This document shows, piece after piece, positions 48,135 to 57,853 of a DNA stretch of 64,000 nucleotides. Every line of letters begins with the position of its first letter. Position 1 is the first letter of the stretch. Origin of the DNA: Streptomyces sp. NRRL WC-3742. GTDB lineage: Bacteria; Actinomycetota; Actinomycetes; Streptomycetales; Streptomycetaceae. Location of the stretch: the NCBI RefSeq assembly GCF_000720635.1, contig NZ_JOCF01000013.1, positions 1-64,000 of the forward strand, written 5' to 3'. The notes under the pieces were generated by a model. That model did not search any database, was not told the origin of the DNA, and saw nothing but the letters and a program-made list of their open reading frames with translations. A program made the translations under genes and the position numbers.

Positions 48135-50075
48135 TCACCGGGAACCGGGTGGCTTGGGCCACGCCGTTCCGTCTGCGGCAGCCGTGAGGATGTCTCCGAG
48201 GCGGAGCCAAGCGCTCGGGCCGGTGTTACCGATCGGGCTGTCGGCGAATCGCTGCCATGCCTGGCGGTCGTCTCCGAGGGCCGCTTCCACCAGGGCAATC
48301 ACCCTGGGATGCGTGCTGTTGTAGCGGTGACCGCGGGCCTTCAGTGCCGTCCAGGAGGGCAGGGCCAGAACGATCTCGTCGGGGCAGTCGGGCAGGGCGA
48401 GGACCTCCCGGGCCCACGTCTCGCGGTTGGTGGGGTTGCCGCCGAGTCTGAGGCGCAGGTCACGGGTGAGGGTGCGGACGGCGTGCTGTGGGTCGGAGTG
48501 GCGGGCGAGGACGGAGGCGAACGGCGGATCGCTGCGGTGGCCGTGCCAGGCGACGGACAGCAGTGCCTTCTCCACGAGCGCGTCGTCACCGGCGTGCCGG
48601 TCCAGGTACGCGTCGAGCACCTCCGCGGTGACGGCGGACAAGTTCCGGACCGTCACATCTTCGGGGTTGCCGAGGGCCGTGCGACGGGTCGCGGGCGGCT
48701 GCGGGGCGGGGTCGGCGACGATCCGCGTGATCGCGTCCAGGAGTTCGTCGAACTGCCGCCGGTCCTCCTGGGACTTGTAGTCGTACGACTGTGGACCGGA
48801 CCGGCCGCGGCGGGCGTCGCGGATCACCAGTCGAACGGTCGCTTCGACGGCCGGTGTGAGCTCGGGCAGGTGGACCAGCATGTCGCGAACCCAGCGCAGG
48901 TCGGACGCCGTGCTGATCCCGTAGAGGTCCTTCGGCTTCCAGGTCCGGAGGGCCTGCACGGCCGTTTCGGCGAAGTGCCGCCCCAGATCGGCGAGTTCGT
49001 CCGGCTGGCTTCGCCAGGTGTGGGGATCGCCGTGGGCGGGCTTGGCCTCGGTGGGGTTCAGGATGAGGCGCCACCGCCCGTCGGCGGCGTGCCTGACCCA
49101 GGAGACGGCGGAGGAGGTGCCCCAGCGGGCCTCGAAGCCGTCGCGCAGGTACAGGAACTCGATGTCCCGACGTTCGGTCTCGTCCAGGGCGGCGAGCTCG
49201 GTCGCGAAGCGTTGGCGGGCCTGCTCCTTCGAGGAGCCGTCCTGGAGGAAGGCGCAGATCCGGACAGTGAGCATGGCGGCATCGAACCGGGAAAGGTCGT
49301 CCAACGCGAGCTGCCGGAGGAGAGCTGGCTCGACCGTCCACGGAACGCCGCCGAGCAGCTGGTCGCGGACGACCCGGCTCGCCGAGGTGCCGGTGGTCAT
49401 GGCGATGAGCTGGGGGTGCCGGTCGGGGTGCCGCTCGAGGACGGCCGACCACATGTGGCCCCAGGCGTCGAACGCCTTCCTGATCCGCTTGGACCAGGCG
49501 TCGGAGTCCTCGCCGTCCAGCTGCGTGTGGTCGAGGTCGTCGGGCAGGAGCGAGACGGCGGCTTCGAACACGGCGTCGTGGAGGCGCTCCGCGCGGAGGA
49601 CTACCTGCGCGGGCGTCGGTTCCTTGAGGAGTTCGGGCGCCATATGTGGTGGTTTCGGCACCCGCCTGCGCAGCTCGTCGGCGACGGCCGCGCAGAGGTC
49701 GGCCGGCCGGTCGGCGGTGCCGAGGGAGCCGAGCAGGCGGTCGGAGCAGCGGCGCAACGCGTCAGCCCGCAGAACCGGATCGCAGTCGGGGTGGATGAGC
49801 GCGAGGACCACCAGCGACGTCGACCCGGCGAGGTACTCGTACTCGCTCTCGCTCTGCCGCAGCCCGTTCGCCACCGCGGCCTCCAGCAGCCAGGCGGGTG
49901 CCGAATCCCGGTACGGCTTGGCGAGTAGCGCCGCGAGGAGCGGCCCGCCCTGTTGGCCGTCGGCCACGCCACGGGCCTGTTCGGCTGCCATCCGGGCCGC
50001 CGCGGACCCGGGCTCGGCACCGGCCGCGAGAGTGGCCAGGAACTCCCCAGGTAGCCGGGTTTCGTCGGTGGCCAT
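48135..50075 (-). CDS. Large hypothetical protein, 646 aa
   Basis: The ATG at 50075 with GGGAAGCAAGGA upstream is better than the open frame's GTG at 50174. The sequence is helical and mixed in charge, without signal peptide, P-loop or metal motif. HEAT-like alternation is possible (repeated Leu/Ala-rich ~35-residue segments such as LLEAAVANGLRQSESEYEYL). Trp and Arg are frequent in SAVSWVRHAADGRWRLILNP. It is divergent from the next gene across 308 bp. Unknown function. Confidence 0.8.
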   Translation of the reverse strand: MATDETRLPGEFLATLAAGAEPGSAAARMAAEQARGVADGQQGGPLLAALLAKPYRDSAPAWLLEAAVANGLRQSESEYEYLAGSTSLVVLALIHPDCDPVLRADALRRCSDRLLGSLGTADRPADLCAAVADELRRRVPKPPHMAPELLKEPTPAQVVLRAERLHDAVFEAAVSLLPDDLDHTQLDGEDSDAWSKRIRKAFDAWGHMWSAVLERHPDRHPQLIAMTTGTSASRVVRDQLLGGVPWTVEPALLRQLALDDLSRFDAAMLTVRICAFLQDGSSKEQARQRFATELAALDETERRDIEFLYLRDGFEARWGTSSAVSWVRHAADGRWRLILNPTEAKPAHGDPHTWRSQPDELADLGRHFAETAVQALRTWKPKDLYGISTASDLRWVRDMLVHLPELTPAVEATVRLVIRDARRGRSGPQSYDYKSQEDRRQFDELLDAITRIVADPAPQPPATRRTALGNPEDVTVRNLSAVTAEVLDAYLDRHAGDDALVEKALLSVAWHGHRSDPPFASVLARHSDPQHAVRTLTRDLRLRLGGNPTNRETWAREVLALPDCPDEIVLALPSWTALKARGHRYNSTHPRVIALVEAALGDDRQAWQRFADSPIGNTGPSAWLRLGDILTAAADGTAWPKPPGSR

Positions 50076-50383
50076 TCCTTGCTTCCCTCTCCCCGGTGAC
50101 TCGTCAGAGCCCATCCTGCTCCCTCGGTCGGACAATCCGGGAACGAGCGACCAGACGAGGGGCGGGACTGTCACGGCTTCACCGGGGACAACTCCTCGGT
50201 GACTCGGGTACGGTGTCGGACAGGATCAGGTCCGGACCGCTGACGGCATCGGCGGAACCAGCCTCGGCCGATGCACTTTTCCACCGTCCGGAGGCGCGTC
50301 AGCAGCGTGCCCACCAGCGGAACTCCACTCTCTTTCGCGTGCCTGTACCGGGACACGCCTTCCACCGCACCGGAGTTCCCCGC
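50076..50383. other. Divergent promoter region
   Basis: 308 bp between divergent hypothetical genes. No gene or clear palindrome is seen. Confidence 0.35.
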
Positions 50384-51832
50384 ATGTCCGAGCACCAACT
50401 CACCGCCGTGCCCCGCGACTTCCACTGCGAACACACTCCCAGTAAGAGCCGCGTCCTCGCACTCCTCTCCCACGACGACGGCCCCGACTCGCTCCAGGCC
50501 GTCCTCACCTGTCGTGACCCCCAACTCGCCCACCGCGCAGCCGAACTGCTGCGCCGGAGCCTGCGCCGGGCGTCCGGCGCTCTGCCTGCGGAGTCCGTCG
50601 ACGGCCTGTGCGGGCAGTTGCCGGACGCCCCGGCGTCCTCGCTCCGACAGGCCGTGGCCCACATCGCCGCCGGCACCTGGCCGGCCACCGTCGGAACACA
50701 CATCACCTGGCCCGAGGAGGCCGAGGTCGAGGAGTCGGGCCAGGACGACGACACCGACAGCGAGGACGGCGGCGACAACGATGAAGCCCCGGAACCCGAC
50801 GGCCCCGCACCAGGCGAGCTGCGGCTTCGTGACCTGCCGGGCCACGTCGTTCGAATCACCACGCTCCGCGAGTTCCACGTCCGCGACTGGCAGGCCCTGC
50901 TGGACGCGGCCGGCGAGCAGGGCTGGGAGCCGATGCCCGCCGACCAGCTCGATGGCGGTGACCCGCACGACGTGGTCGGCGCGGTCATGTGGCTTGCCGA
51001 GCCGCCCGTTGACGTCGACGGGGCGGACAGTCTCACCGACCAAAGCCAGGGCTCGCTGCTCCAGCGGAGCAACGGCGACGAGGTCGCCGCCTGGAGCACG
51101 GAACCCGTCGTAACGGACTTCGGCCCCGGCCGACGAGATGCCAAGGCCGGGCAGCCCGCCGGGAGCGGCCCCGGCGAGGAACTTCCCGACTTCGCCACGC
51201 TCTTCACGGTGGAGACCCCACACTGCGAGGACCCGGAATGTGAGGAAGAGCGCTGCCTGTGGCAGCTGACTCCCCGCACGGCCGACCTCCTCCACACCGC
51301 CCTGTCGTGCCTGGCCGACGAGGCGTACGAGGACGCGGATGAACTCGGTGACGGACGCCTCGTACCGGATGAGCACGAAGGCAACTGGGGCGTGTTTCCA
51401 CGCCTGCCGAAACTGACCTTCGCCACCGACCTCCAGTGGCGGCGCCGCTTCGCCCGCGCCGCCGACGACCTCGCCGATGACCTCGCCCACGGCCGCCGTC
51501 CGCGGCCGACCTGCACGGCCGAGGAACTCGCCCTGCATCTCGCCATTGCCGACGCCGGCGACAGCGCCGACGAGATCGAGGACGACCCCGACGACACCGA
51601 GCACAGCGCACTGCCGGTCCACCGCGACGACTACGACTTCGACGCCTGCACGGACACGTTCTTCCAGGACACTGACGTCCTCATGCTCTACAGCTCCCGC
51701 TTCGACGGCATCGAGGACCCCGACGGCGACGCCAACCGCCAGCTCGGCGTGGGCGACCTGCGCGCGCAGGCATGGTTCGAACCCTTCGGGAACGTCAAGG
51801 CCCGCGACCCCCACCGCGGCTTCCGCCGGTGA
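50384..51832 (+). CDS. Acidic hypothetical protein, 482 aa
   Basis: The ATG at 50384 follows GGAG nine bases upstream. The protein is strongly acidic (e.g. EEAEVEESGQDDDTDSEDGG). It has a small-domain-like N-terminus (FHCEHTPSKSRVLALLSHDD), a possible Cys site CEDPECEEERC, and an Asp-rich C-terminus (DDYDFDACTDTFFQD). No known family. Divergent pairing with the 646-aa gene may reflect shared control. Confidence 0.78.
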   Translation: MSEHQLTAVPRDFHCEHTPSKSRVLALLSHDDGPDSLQAVLTCRDPQLAHRAAELLRRSLRRASGALPAESVDGLCGQLPDAPASSLRQAVAHIAAGTWPATVGTHITWPEEAEVEESGQDDDTDSEDGGDNDEAPEPDGPAPGELRLRDLPGHVVRITTLREFHVRDWQALLDAAGEQGWEPMPADQLDGGDPHDVVGAVMWLAEPPVDVDGADSLTDQSQGSLLQRSNGDEVAAWSTEPVVTDFGPGRRDAKAGQPAGSGPGEELPDFATLFTVETPHCEDPECEEERCLWQLTPRTADLLHTALSCLADEAYEDADELGDGRLVPDEHEGNWGVFPRLPKLTFATDLQWRRRFARAADDLADDLAHGRRPRPTCTAEELALHLAIADAGDSADEIEDDPDDTEHSALPVHRDDYDFDACTDTFFQDTDVLMLYSSRFDGIEDPDGDANRQLGVGDLRAQAWFEPFGNVKARDPHRGFRR

Positions 51833-52129
51833 TCTTCCGGGCTCGCAGCGGAGGGTGGGCGGAGGTGCGCAGGTACCTTCGCCCACCGTCCGCAGCGACC
51901 AGGAGGCTTTCGGGCCTGGAACGGTGCCCAGCCTCTTCTCGACGCGGTCGGCGAACGGGCGGTCGAACGGAACCGGGCAGCCTCCCGCAGCGGTAGCCCT
52001 TGTGTGGGCTGCCCCATTGTCGGGGAACGCCTGACCAAGGAGGTCAGAGGGTTATCCGGGGTGACTCGATCAGGCCGGCAAGACCCAGGCCCTCTTCCCC
52101 GCATGCCTCCGATTGGTCACTCTCTGCGG
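51833..52129. other. Gene-free segment
   Basis: Nothing supportable was seen. Confidence 0.3.
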
Positions 52130-52987
52130 ATGGTCAACAGGTGCCGTGCGATGAAGAAGGACATAAAGCTCTGCCGGAACCGGGTTGCCAGCCCTGGGCT
52201 CCGCTGCCACCTGCACCAGGGCCTGCCCGCCGGCCGACGTCCCGTTGAGCCGTCGTCACGCAGGCGGGCTGCGGGTGGTGCACCTGCGGCGTCGGTCGGC
52301 CGAAGGCCGCGACGGCCCAGTTCCACGGTGAATCGCCCCTCATCGAGCACACGGGCCACGCCGCCGTCGAGGACACCCTGTATCCCGGCCCAGCGCACCA
52401 GGCCCCGGCCCGCTCCGAGCCCACTGCGGGTGGTGACCTGTGCCGAGACGGACAGTGCCGCCCGCGTGTGTGCCGATCTCGTGGCGGCGGGCGGCGGTGA
52501 CACCATCGCCACCCAGGCGCTGCGGCACGTGAGCGACACCACCTGGAACGCCCTCGTCGAACGCCACCGGGGAAGCGGCTGCGAGGCGCTCGCCACGCTC
52601 GCCCGCGCACTTCTGGACGGGAAGAAGTCGCTGCACGGCATCGTCGGCAATGCCGTGGGCAGGCTGCTGGCCGCCCTGGGGCGGCCCCGGATCGAGCAGG
52701 TCTTCGCACGGGAACTGGCCGCCCGCGTACCGCTGCCGTTCGGACAGGAGACCGCCGTCGCGGCGCGCGGCCTCCAAGTGGCCGGGATCTTCGTCTGCTT
52801 CACCGGCGGCGCCGTGATGCAGGACTGCGCATGTTTGCGAGACCTTCTCGAGCACGAGGGCAGGGCGCAGTTCGAGAACCTCCTCCAAGGCGCCCTCCAG
52901 GACTGGAGCGAACTGCCTGCCCGGATGCACGACGGCGCGGCCCTGCCCGGAGACGGGCAGTCCGTCGGCGACGGCCCATGGCGCTGA
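52130..52987 (+). CDS. Streptomyces-type hypothetical protein, 285 aa
   Basis: The ATG at 52130 gives MVNRCRAMKKDIKLC with later RCHLH, a Cys/His-containing N-terminus (possible zinc finger C-x~10-C...C-x-H). A Ser/Pro/Arg-rich linker follows (~25-95), then a helical C-terminal domain: TTWNALVERHRGSGCEALATL, KKSLHGIVGNAVGRLLAALG, VFARELAARVPLPF, DCACLRDLLEHEG. I recall similar short-finger-plus-helical proteins in many Streptomyces, function unknown. The RBS is weak. Confidence 0.75.
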   Translation: MVNRCRAMKKDIKLCRNRVASPGLRCHLHQGLPAGRRPVEPSSRRRAAGGAPAASVGRRPRRPSSTVNRPSSSTRATPPSRTPCIPAQRTRPRPAPSPLRVVTCAETDSAARVCADLVAAGGGDTIATQALRHVSDTTWNALVERHRGSGCEALATLARALLDGKKSLHGIVGNAVGRLLAALGRPRIEQVFARELAARVPLPFGQETAVAARGLQVAGIFVCFTGGAVMQDCACLRDLLEHEGRAQFENLLQGALQDWSELPARMHDGAALPGDGQSVGDGPWR

Positions 52988-53294
52988 CACCACAACCAGG
53001 ACCCGACTTCGCCACCGTGGCGGAAGGGATGCGATCCATCCGAAGCGACACGGTGCCCGAGTGGTGCTCACCGGTGTCACATCGTCTCGTCGAGGACGGT
53101 CGTGCATCGGTCAGAGAGGAGTGCAGGCCCAGCCCGTGTCCGGACAGGCGTGTCGGGTTGGGCACCGTGCGGGCCCAGGGCGGCGCCCGGTGACCAGATA
53201 GCGGGTGCGGCCCTTGCAGGCCAGGCGTTGGCCGGGCCGACGTCCCAGAACGCGGCCGGTGTTCCAGGACCCGGCAGCAGGTGTAGGTCAGTTC
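52988..53294. other. Gene-free convergent intergenic region
   Basis: No gene or strong hairpin is seen. Confidence 0.3.
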
Positions 53295-53720
53295 CTATGA
53301 CCGGTCACCGTACGGGGTAGCCGGCATGTTGAAGGTGAGGTTGGAGAAGTCCCGGCCCTGGACGACCGTCCCGTTGTGAGTTCCTCCGCTGATGGTGTTG
53401 TGGACGGAGCCGGCAGAATCGGCCGCTGCCTGGGTCCACCATTCGTCGAGGAGTACGCGGAATTCCGGGTCCAGAGCCGCCCGCACACCGAGGGCGGTCG
53501 CCAGTGCCTGAGCCCGTCCGGGATCGGCGGGTACCGCTTCCAGGGCGACCAGTTCCACCTCGCCCGAGCTGATGCCGGGCAGTTCCTCCTGCTCGTCCGC
53601 TCCGCCACGGCGGAACGGGCGCCGCACCAGCGCGGAGAGTCCTTGCCACGTCTGGCGTCCGGCCTCACCAGCGACGCTGCTGGCGAGTGCCGTGAGGGTA
53701 GCGGCGGTAATCGGGTCCAT
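53295..53720 (-). CDS. Bell-like effector with C-terminal RHIM/BASS-like amyloid motif
   Basis: 141 aa. The ATG at 53720 has GAAGGAG upstream. The N-terminus MDPITAATLTALASSVAGEA is a hydrophobic/amphipathic helix followed by TWQGLSALVRRPF. This is the style of the bacterial Bell domain, a membrane-targeting helical module analogous to fungal HeLo/HELL. Residues 107-131 carry the motif: HNTISGGTHNGTVVQ, then GRDFSNLTF. The core TVVQGRDF..LTF matches [11 protein letters not shown] in the NB-ARC protein encoded divergently 152 bp away (seven of thirteen identical). Prediction: amyloid templating by the NLR triggers membrane-active cell death. Bell identity is by eye. Confidence 0.8.
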   Translation of the reverse strand: MDPITAATLTALASSVAGEAGRQTWQGLSALVRRPFRRGGADEQEELPGISSGEVELVALEAVPADPGRAQALATALGVRAALDPEFRVLLDEWWTQAAADSAGSVHNTISGGTHNGTVVQGRDFSNLTFNMPATPYGDRS

Positions 53721-53872
53721 CGGGGTACTCCTTCGTTCCTTGGTGTCAGCGCTCTTCACGATAGGCAGATCCCGCCGGGGCGGCACGGGTTTCTTCCGAT
53801 CGTCCTTGCGATTCACGGGACGCGGGATCAGCCGCGACGTCATTCCTGTCTGCGGGACCTAGTGTTGGTCCC

Positions 53873-55948
53873 ATGTCGGAGGAGACTCGCAACAGTGTGG
53901 ACGGGCGGGCGGAGACGGTGGTCCAGGCCCGGAACATCGGGGAACTGCACTTCCATCAGGATGGCGACCGCCGCCAGGGGAGGTCGATGCCGTACCAAGT
54001 ACCGCCCCACACGGTGCCGTTCGAGAACCGCCAGGCCGAACAAAGGTGCGTCGAGCGGGCCGTGGCGGAGCACACTGGGGGCGCGGGCCCGCTGCTTGTT
54101 TCGCTGACCGGGATCGGCGGCATCGGCAAGACGGCCCTCGGGTACCAGCTGGCGCGCCGGTTCGCCGACCGGTTCCCGGACGGTGTGCTCCATGTCGACC
54201 TCGACGATCTGCGTCGAGACGGGGTGGTGGACGTCGCGGACGCCGTCGGCGGCATGCTCACGGCGCTGGGGGTCGCGCCGGAGTGGCTGGAGCACAGCGC
54301 CGCCGGACGTTCCAAGCAGTACTGGTCGCACACCCGGGACAAGCGGCTCATCGTCCTCATCGACAACGTGCGGTTCGGCAGTGAGGTCCGTGCGTTCCTG
54401 CCGGCCTCGGGCCGGAGCCTGGTGATCCTCGCGAGTCAGGCGCCGTTGTACGACCTCGACGGGACGGCGGCGGTGGAGGTGGCCGTCGGTCCGTTGTCGC
54501 TGGACGACGCGGTGCGCCTGCTCGGCAACATCGTGGAGGACCCGCGTCTGAAGGCCGAGCCGGATGCTGCCGTGCAACTGGCCCGGGGGTGCGAGGGTCT
54601 TCCCGCTGCTCTGCAGGTGGCGGGGCAGTGGGTGCGCAAGTACCGCAGGCGGAGTCTGTCCCGGCTGGTCGAGGAACTGACCGCCGAACTGTACGGGAAG
54701 GGGATTCCCATGGTCGAGGCCGTCTGGGACGCCGCGTACGAAGGGCTGTCGCCGGCCGCCGCACGGCTCTATCGGCTGCTGCCGCAGCATCCCGGGCCCG
54801 CCCTCGGGGAGTTGCCGGCCGCCGCCCTACTCGGCGTCGCCCCCGGACCGGCTGCGGACGCGCTGGAGGAACTGGAAGCCGCCGGTCTGCTGGAGTACAG
54901 GCCGGACGGGTACCGGATGCACGGCCTCCTGCGAGGCCACGCCGAACGCAGGGCTCGGCAGGTCGATCCGGACGCTACGGCCGGGGCGGCCGCCCGGTCT
55001 TCCGTCGTCAGGTGGTACCGCAGGCAGGCGGCCCGTGCGGACCTCGTGGCGGCCGGTCGCCGGATGACCTTCGCACCGATTGTGGAGCCGGTCGGCCCGG
55101 AGGTGGTCGACGTAGACTTCCCGGATGCGGCGGCGGCCTATCGCTGGCTGGAGTCGGCGCGGCTCGCCCTGTTCGGGTGCGTGCGGACCGCGGTCGGGGA
55201 CGGGCGCCACGTGGACGCCTGGGCGCTCTGCGAGCCGCTGTGGACCCACTTCCTCGATCACCCGCACTACGCGGACGTGATCGATGCGTTCCGGCTCGGA
55301 GTCGCTGCCGCAGATCAGAGCGAGTTCCTCCCGGCCATGGTCCGCATGCGGTGTCAGCTGGCCCGTCCGCTGTGGGAGCAGGGTTTCCACGACGAGGCGG
55401 CCGAGCACGTTGATCACGCGCTGCGGGCCTCCCGGCTGTTGGACGGTGTCCTCGGCGACCGGGTACAGGAGCGCAAGCTGCAGGCATCTGCCGTGGAGTT
55501 CAGTGGGCTGCTGAAGTCTTCGAACGGCGACTTCAGCGGGGCCACCTCCGAGTTCGAGGCGTCCCGGGCGGTGCACGTGGAGATCGGGAACGAATACGGA
55601 GTACTCCTGCAGACCTACCTGCTGGGCCGGACCGCTCTGGCGGGCGGGGACCTCGGCAGCGCGGTCCGGCTGCTGGAGGAGAGCCACCGAATGGCGCGGG
55701 ACCAGGCGCGTGGCCGGATGGCCTCGCGGTCGGGTTTCGAACTCGGGCGGGCGCTGCGGCTGTCAGGCCGTGCTGAGGAGGCGGAGGTCCTGGTCCGGGC
55801 TGCGCTGGACGGGGCCCGCGAACGGCGGTCGGGCTCCGATGAGGTCCGGGTACTTGAGGAACTGGCGGTACTGGCGGAAGACCGGGGTGACCTCGCCGAG
55901 GCCGAGCAGCACCGGGCGGCATCCCGGCTGCTGCGGGACGGAGGCTGA
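53873..55948 (+). CDS. NLR-like NB-ARC/TPR protein 1 with N-terminal BASS-like motif
   Basis: 691 aa. Residues 9-28 hold the amyloid-type motif ([20 protein letters not shown]). The NB-ARC ATPase has a P-loop [11 protein letters not shown] (80-90) and Walker B LIVLIDN (159-165), then [13 protein letters not shown] (GLPL-like) and a winged helix with [15 protein letters not shown] (MHD-like). The C-terminal ~300 residues are TPR-like repeats ([36 protein letters not shown]). It is a STAND-class sensor: ligand binding to the repeats should drive oligomerisation and nucleate amyloid in the cognate Bell-like protein. There is no RBS; TAGTGT lies seven bases before the ATG, so the mRNA may be leaderless. 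Confidence 0.92.
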   Translation: MSEETRNSVDGRAETVVQARNIGELHFHQDGDRRQGRSMPYQVPPHTVPFENRQAEQRCVERAVAEHTGGAGPLLVSLTGIGGIGKTALGYQLARRFADRFPDGVLHVDLDDLRRDGVVDVADAVGGMLTALGVAPEWLEHSAAGRSKQYWSHTRDKRLIVLIDNVRFGSEVRAFLPASGRSLVILASQAPLYDLDGTAAVEVAVGPLSLDDAVRLLGNIVEDPRLKAEPDAAVQLARGCEGLPAALQVAGQWVRKYRRRSLSRLVEELTAELYGKGIPMVEAVWDAAYEGLSPAAARLYRLLPQHPGPALGELPAAALLGVAPGPAADALEELEAAGLLEYRPDGYRMHGLLRGHAERRARQVDPDATAGAAARSSVVRWYRRQAARADLVAAGRRMTFAPIVEPVGPEVVDVDFPDAAAAYRWLESARLALFGCVRTAVGDGRHVDAWALCEPLWTHFLDHPHYADVIDAFRLGVAAADQSEFLPAMVRMRCQLARPLWEQGFHDEAAEHVDHALRASRLLDGVLGDRVQERKLQASAVEFSGLLKSSNGDFSGATSEFEASRAVHVEIGNEYGVLLQTYLLGRTALAGGDLGSAVRLLEESHRMARDQARGRMASRSGFELGRALRLSGRAEEAEVLVRAALDGARERRSGSDEVRVLEELAVLAEDRGDLAEAEQHRAASRLLRDGG

Positions 55949-55960
55949 AGGGGCGGGCGG

Positions 55961-57712
55961 TCAGAGTTCGTGGTCGAGGTCCTCGGGGATGGGAGGGGTC
56001 ACATGAACGAGCACGCTGAGCGGTCCCGTTTCGCAGGTGAGGACGACCGGGACGGAGTGTACGGCGGGTGCTGCGGTGCCGAGCCAGGCGTGTACGGCGG
56101 ACACCGCTGCCACAGGATCGATGCGTGACATGCGCCCCCCGGCCCGCTGCGGCTCGATCCGGATACTGAGGAGCCCGTGCGAGCGGTGCCTGAGGAGGCA
56201 CCTCTCGGCGGACAGGACCGCGGCGACGGTACGGCACCGAGGTGCCTCCTCCAGCACGTGAGTCGTCCACCCGGCGGCGGTCCAGGTGCTGGAGGCTCGT
56301 CGCGGATCGGCCGTGCCCGTCGGCCGGGCACACTGCCACAGCACGGCCGCGCTCTGCAGGGCTCGCAGCCCGGCCTTCGGATACTCGGCCGCGAGGTGGT
56401 GCACCGCGTGCGGGGTCTGTGGGGGGAAGCGTTCCACGTCGATCCGGAGGCCGTTCACCTTGGTCCGGACGGCGTGGGCCATCGCCCGGTGGCCCACGCC
56501 GTCCGGACCGGGGAATGCCTCGGCTTCCGGAGCGGCGGCGACCGGGCGCAGACCGAGCATGCCGTAGAGCGTCCGTTGCAGTTGATGCAGGGCCCGGCCC
56601 TGCCGTGCGAAGGCGGCCTCCGCGACCAGGCGGGTCTCCTGCCCGACGGCTTCCGACAGGACATCCTCCATGCGTCGCGCCTCGGTGAGCCGGGGGGCCT
56701 GCGCGAGCAACCGCGCCATGGGGCTGTCGGGGAGCAACTCGTCACCGCCGTCGTACGCGTTCACGACCGGACGGCCGAGCGCGGCGGCGTACAGAGCGGT
56801 GGACCCGTGATCGCTGACCACTGCATCGGCCGCGACCAGGAGCGACGCCCACTCCTCGTAAGGCTGGGAAAGCACCAGCCCTGCGGCCAACGCGGGGGCC
56901 AGCCGACGGGAGAGGTCGAACGCGCCGGTCCGGCTGTGCTCGTTCGGGTGAAGGATCAGGGCGACCTGGAAGGTGTCCTGGGGCAGCAGGTCGAGCAGTT
57001 CGCCAGGCAGCTCGGGGCGTCGGGACAGGAGGGACTCCGGTCCCCAGGTCGAGGTGAGCACCACCAGCTGTCGCCACCCTGTACCCAGGGCGTCGCGGTA
57101 GTGAGCACGATGGCCGACCGATGCCAGAAGCCGGTCAAGGGTGGGATCCCCGACCACGTCGGCTCGACCCGCCAGGGAGGGGCAGTAGTGGGCCAGAAGG
57201 GCTACCTGATCGTCATGGGCGAGGGCATGCAGGTCGGCCCAAGGGACACCGTCCGGAAGCAGGTAAGCAGGATCGAGCCCCGAGGGTATGCCTGGCGAGC
57301 CATCGTCGCGGACGGCCTTGTTGAAACCCGCCCCGTGGGGGAGCAGGACTCGTGGGCCGGAGAGTTCGCGCAGTTCACCCTTGGGGCTCGCAGCCAGCAC
57401 CAGGTCGTGGTCGGTGCGGAGGGCTTCCTCCCACGGAACGGTGCGGGCACCGGACCGGTCGAGCGCGGCGAGGGCCGAGACACCGAAGTCGGAGCCCGGG
57501 GCGAGAGTGAAGCGGGTGGTGATGCGCTGGTCCCCGAGGAACACCGGCAGCACGTCCAGAAGCCGGTGAAGTGCCCCGGCAGAACGCACCGCGATCAGGA
57601 CTGCCCGCTGCCCGCTGCCCGCTGCCCGCTGCCCGCTGCCCGCTGCCCGCTGCCCGCTGCCCGCTGCCCGCTGCCCGCAAACCGACAATTCTATCGGCTT
57701 GGATGGATTCAA
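55961..57712 (-). CDS. Glycosyltransferase-like protein 1, repeat-containing 5' end
   Basis: Up to 583 aa; the start is uncertain. The core looks like GT-B/CDP-glycerol glycerophosphotransferase-type folds: LLPHGAGFNKAV (HGxGFxK), VVLTSTWGPESLLSRRPELP, ALILHPNEH, and AVVSDHGSTALYAAALGRPV (nucleotide-sugar side). Streptomyces relatives are often mislabelled translation initiation factor 2. The frame begins at TTG 57712, runs through eleven 7-bp repeats (coding GQRAAGS units) and joins the core at VLIAVRSAG, which aligns with VVVAARTVT of paralogue 2. Because 7 is not a multiple of 3, repeat number sets the frame. A leaderless TTG at 57680 just after a promoter-like box is currently out of frame. 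It ends 12 bp from NLR1, convergently. Confidence 0.82.
   Translation of the reverse strand: MNPSKPIELSVCGQRAAGSGQRAAGSGQRAAGSGQRAVLIAVRSAGALHRLLDVLPVFLGDQRITTRFTLAPGSDFGVSALAALDRSGARTVPWEEALRTDHDLVLAASPKGELRELSGPRVLLPHGAGFNKAVRDDGSPGIPSGLDPAYLLPDGVPWADLHALAHDDQVALLAHYCPSLAGRADVVGDPTLDRLLASVGHRAHYRDALGTGWRQLVVLTSTWGPESLLSRRPELPGELLDLLPQDTFQVALILHPNEHSRTGAFDLSRRLAPALAAGLVLSQPYEEWASLLVAADAVVSDHGSTALYAAALGRPVVNAYDGGDELLPDSPMARLLAQAPRLTEARRMEDVLSEAVGQETRLVAEAAFARQGRALHQLQRTLYGMLGLRPVAAAPEAEAFPGPDGVGHRAMAHAVRTKVNGLRIDVERFPPQTPHAVHHLAAEYPKAGLRALQSAAVLWQCARPTGTADPRRASSTWTAAGWTTHVLEEAPRCRTVAAVLSAERCLLRHRSHGLLSIRIEPQRAGGRMSRIDPVAAVSAVHAWLGTAAPAVHSVPVVLTCETGPLSVLVHVTPPIPEDLDHEL
57601..57677. repeat. 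(CTGCCCG)x11 heptanucleotide tandem repeat
   Basis: Eleven perfect copies of a 7-bp unit, 77 bp, in the 5' coding or leader region of glycosyltransferase-like gene 1. On the coding (minus) strand the unit is CGGGCAG. It is a candidate slipped-strand phase-variation tract. Confidence 0.97.
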
Positions 57713-57717
57713 TACAA
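57688..57717 (-). promoter_or_regulatory. Promoter-like TTGTAT-N18-TAGAAT before the heptamer tract
   Basis: On the minus strand a -35-like TTGTAT (57717-57712) and a -10-like TAGAAT (57693-57688) are separated by 18 bases. Seven bases after the -10 comes TTG (57680) and then the first repeat. If used, transcription would start at the edge of the repeat, giving a leaderless TTG message. Confidence 0.5.
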
Positions 57718-57853
57718 GATGGTGGAGGGGTGGCGGACTCGACCTTGTGGGCCTTGTGTGGCATACCCCGATCGTATCGATCGAACCGCCGTCCTTCTGA
57801 GGGTTCCTTCCAGTAACGTGACTTCATCGGGGATCCGGAAGGCGGTGGGCTGT

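Noticed and set aside
56177..57853. An upstream extension of NLR protein 2 through the glycosyltransferase-like gene
   Set aside because: The extension is antisense to a gene with clear motifs. The BASS-like motif and RBS place the start near 57854.
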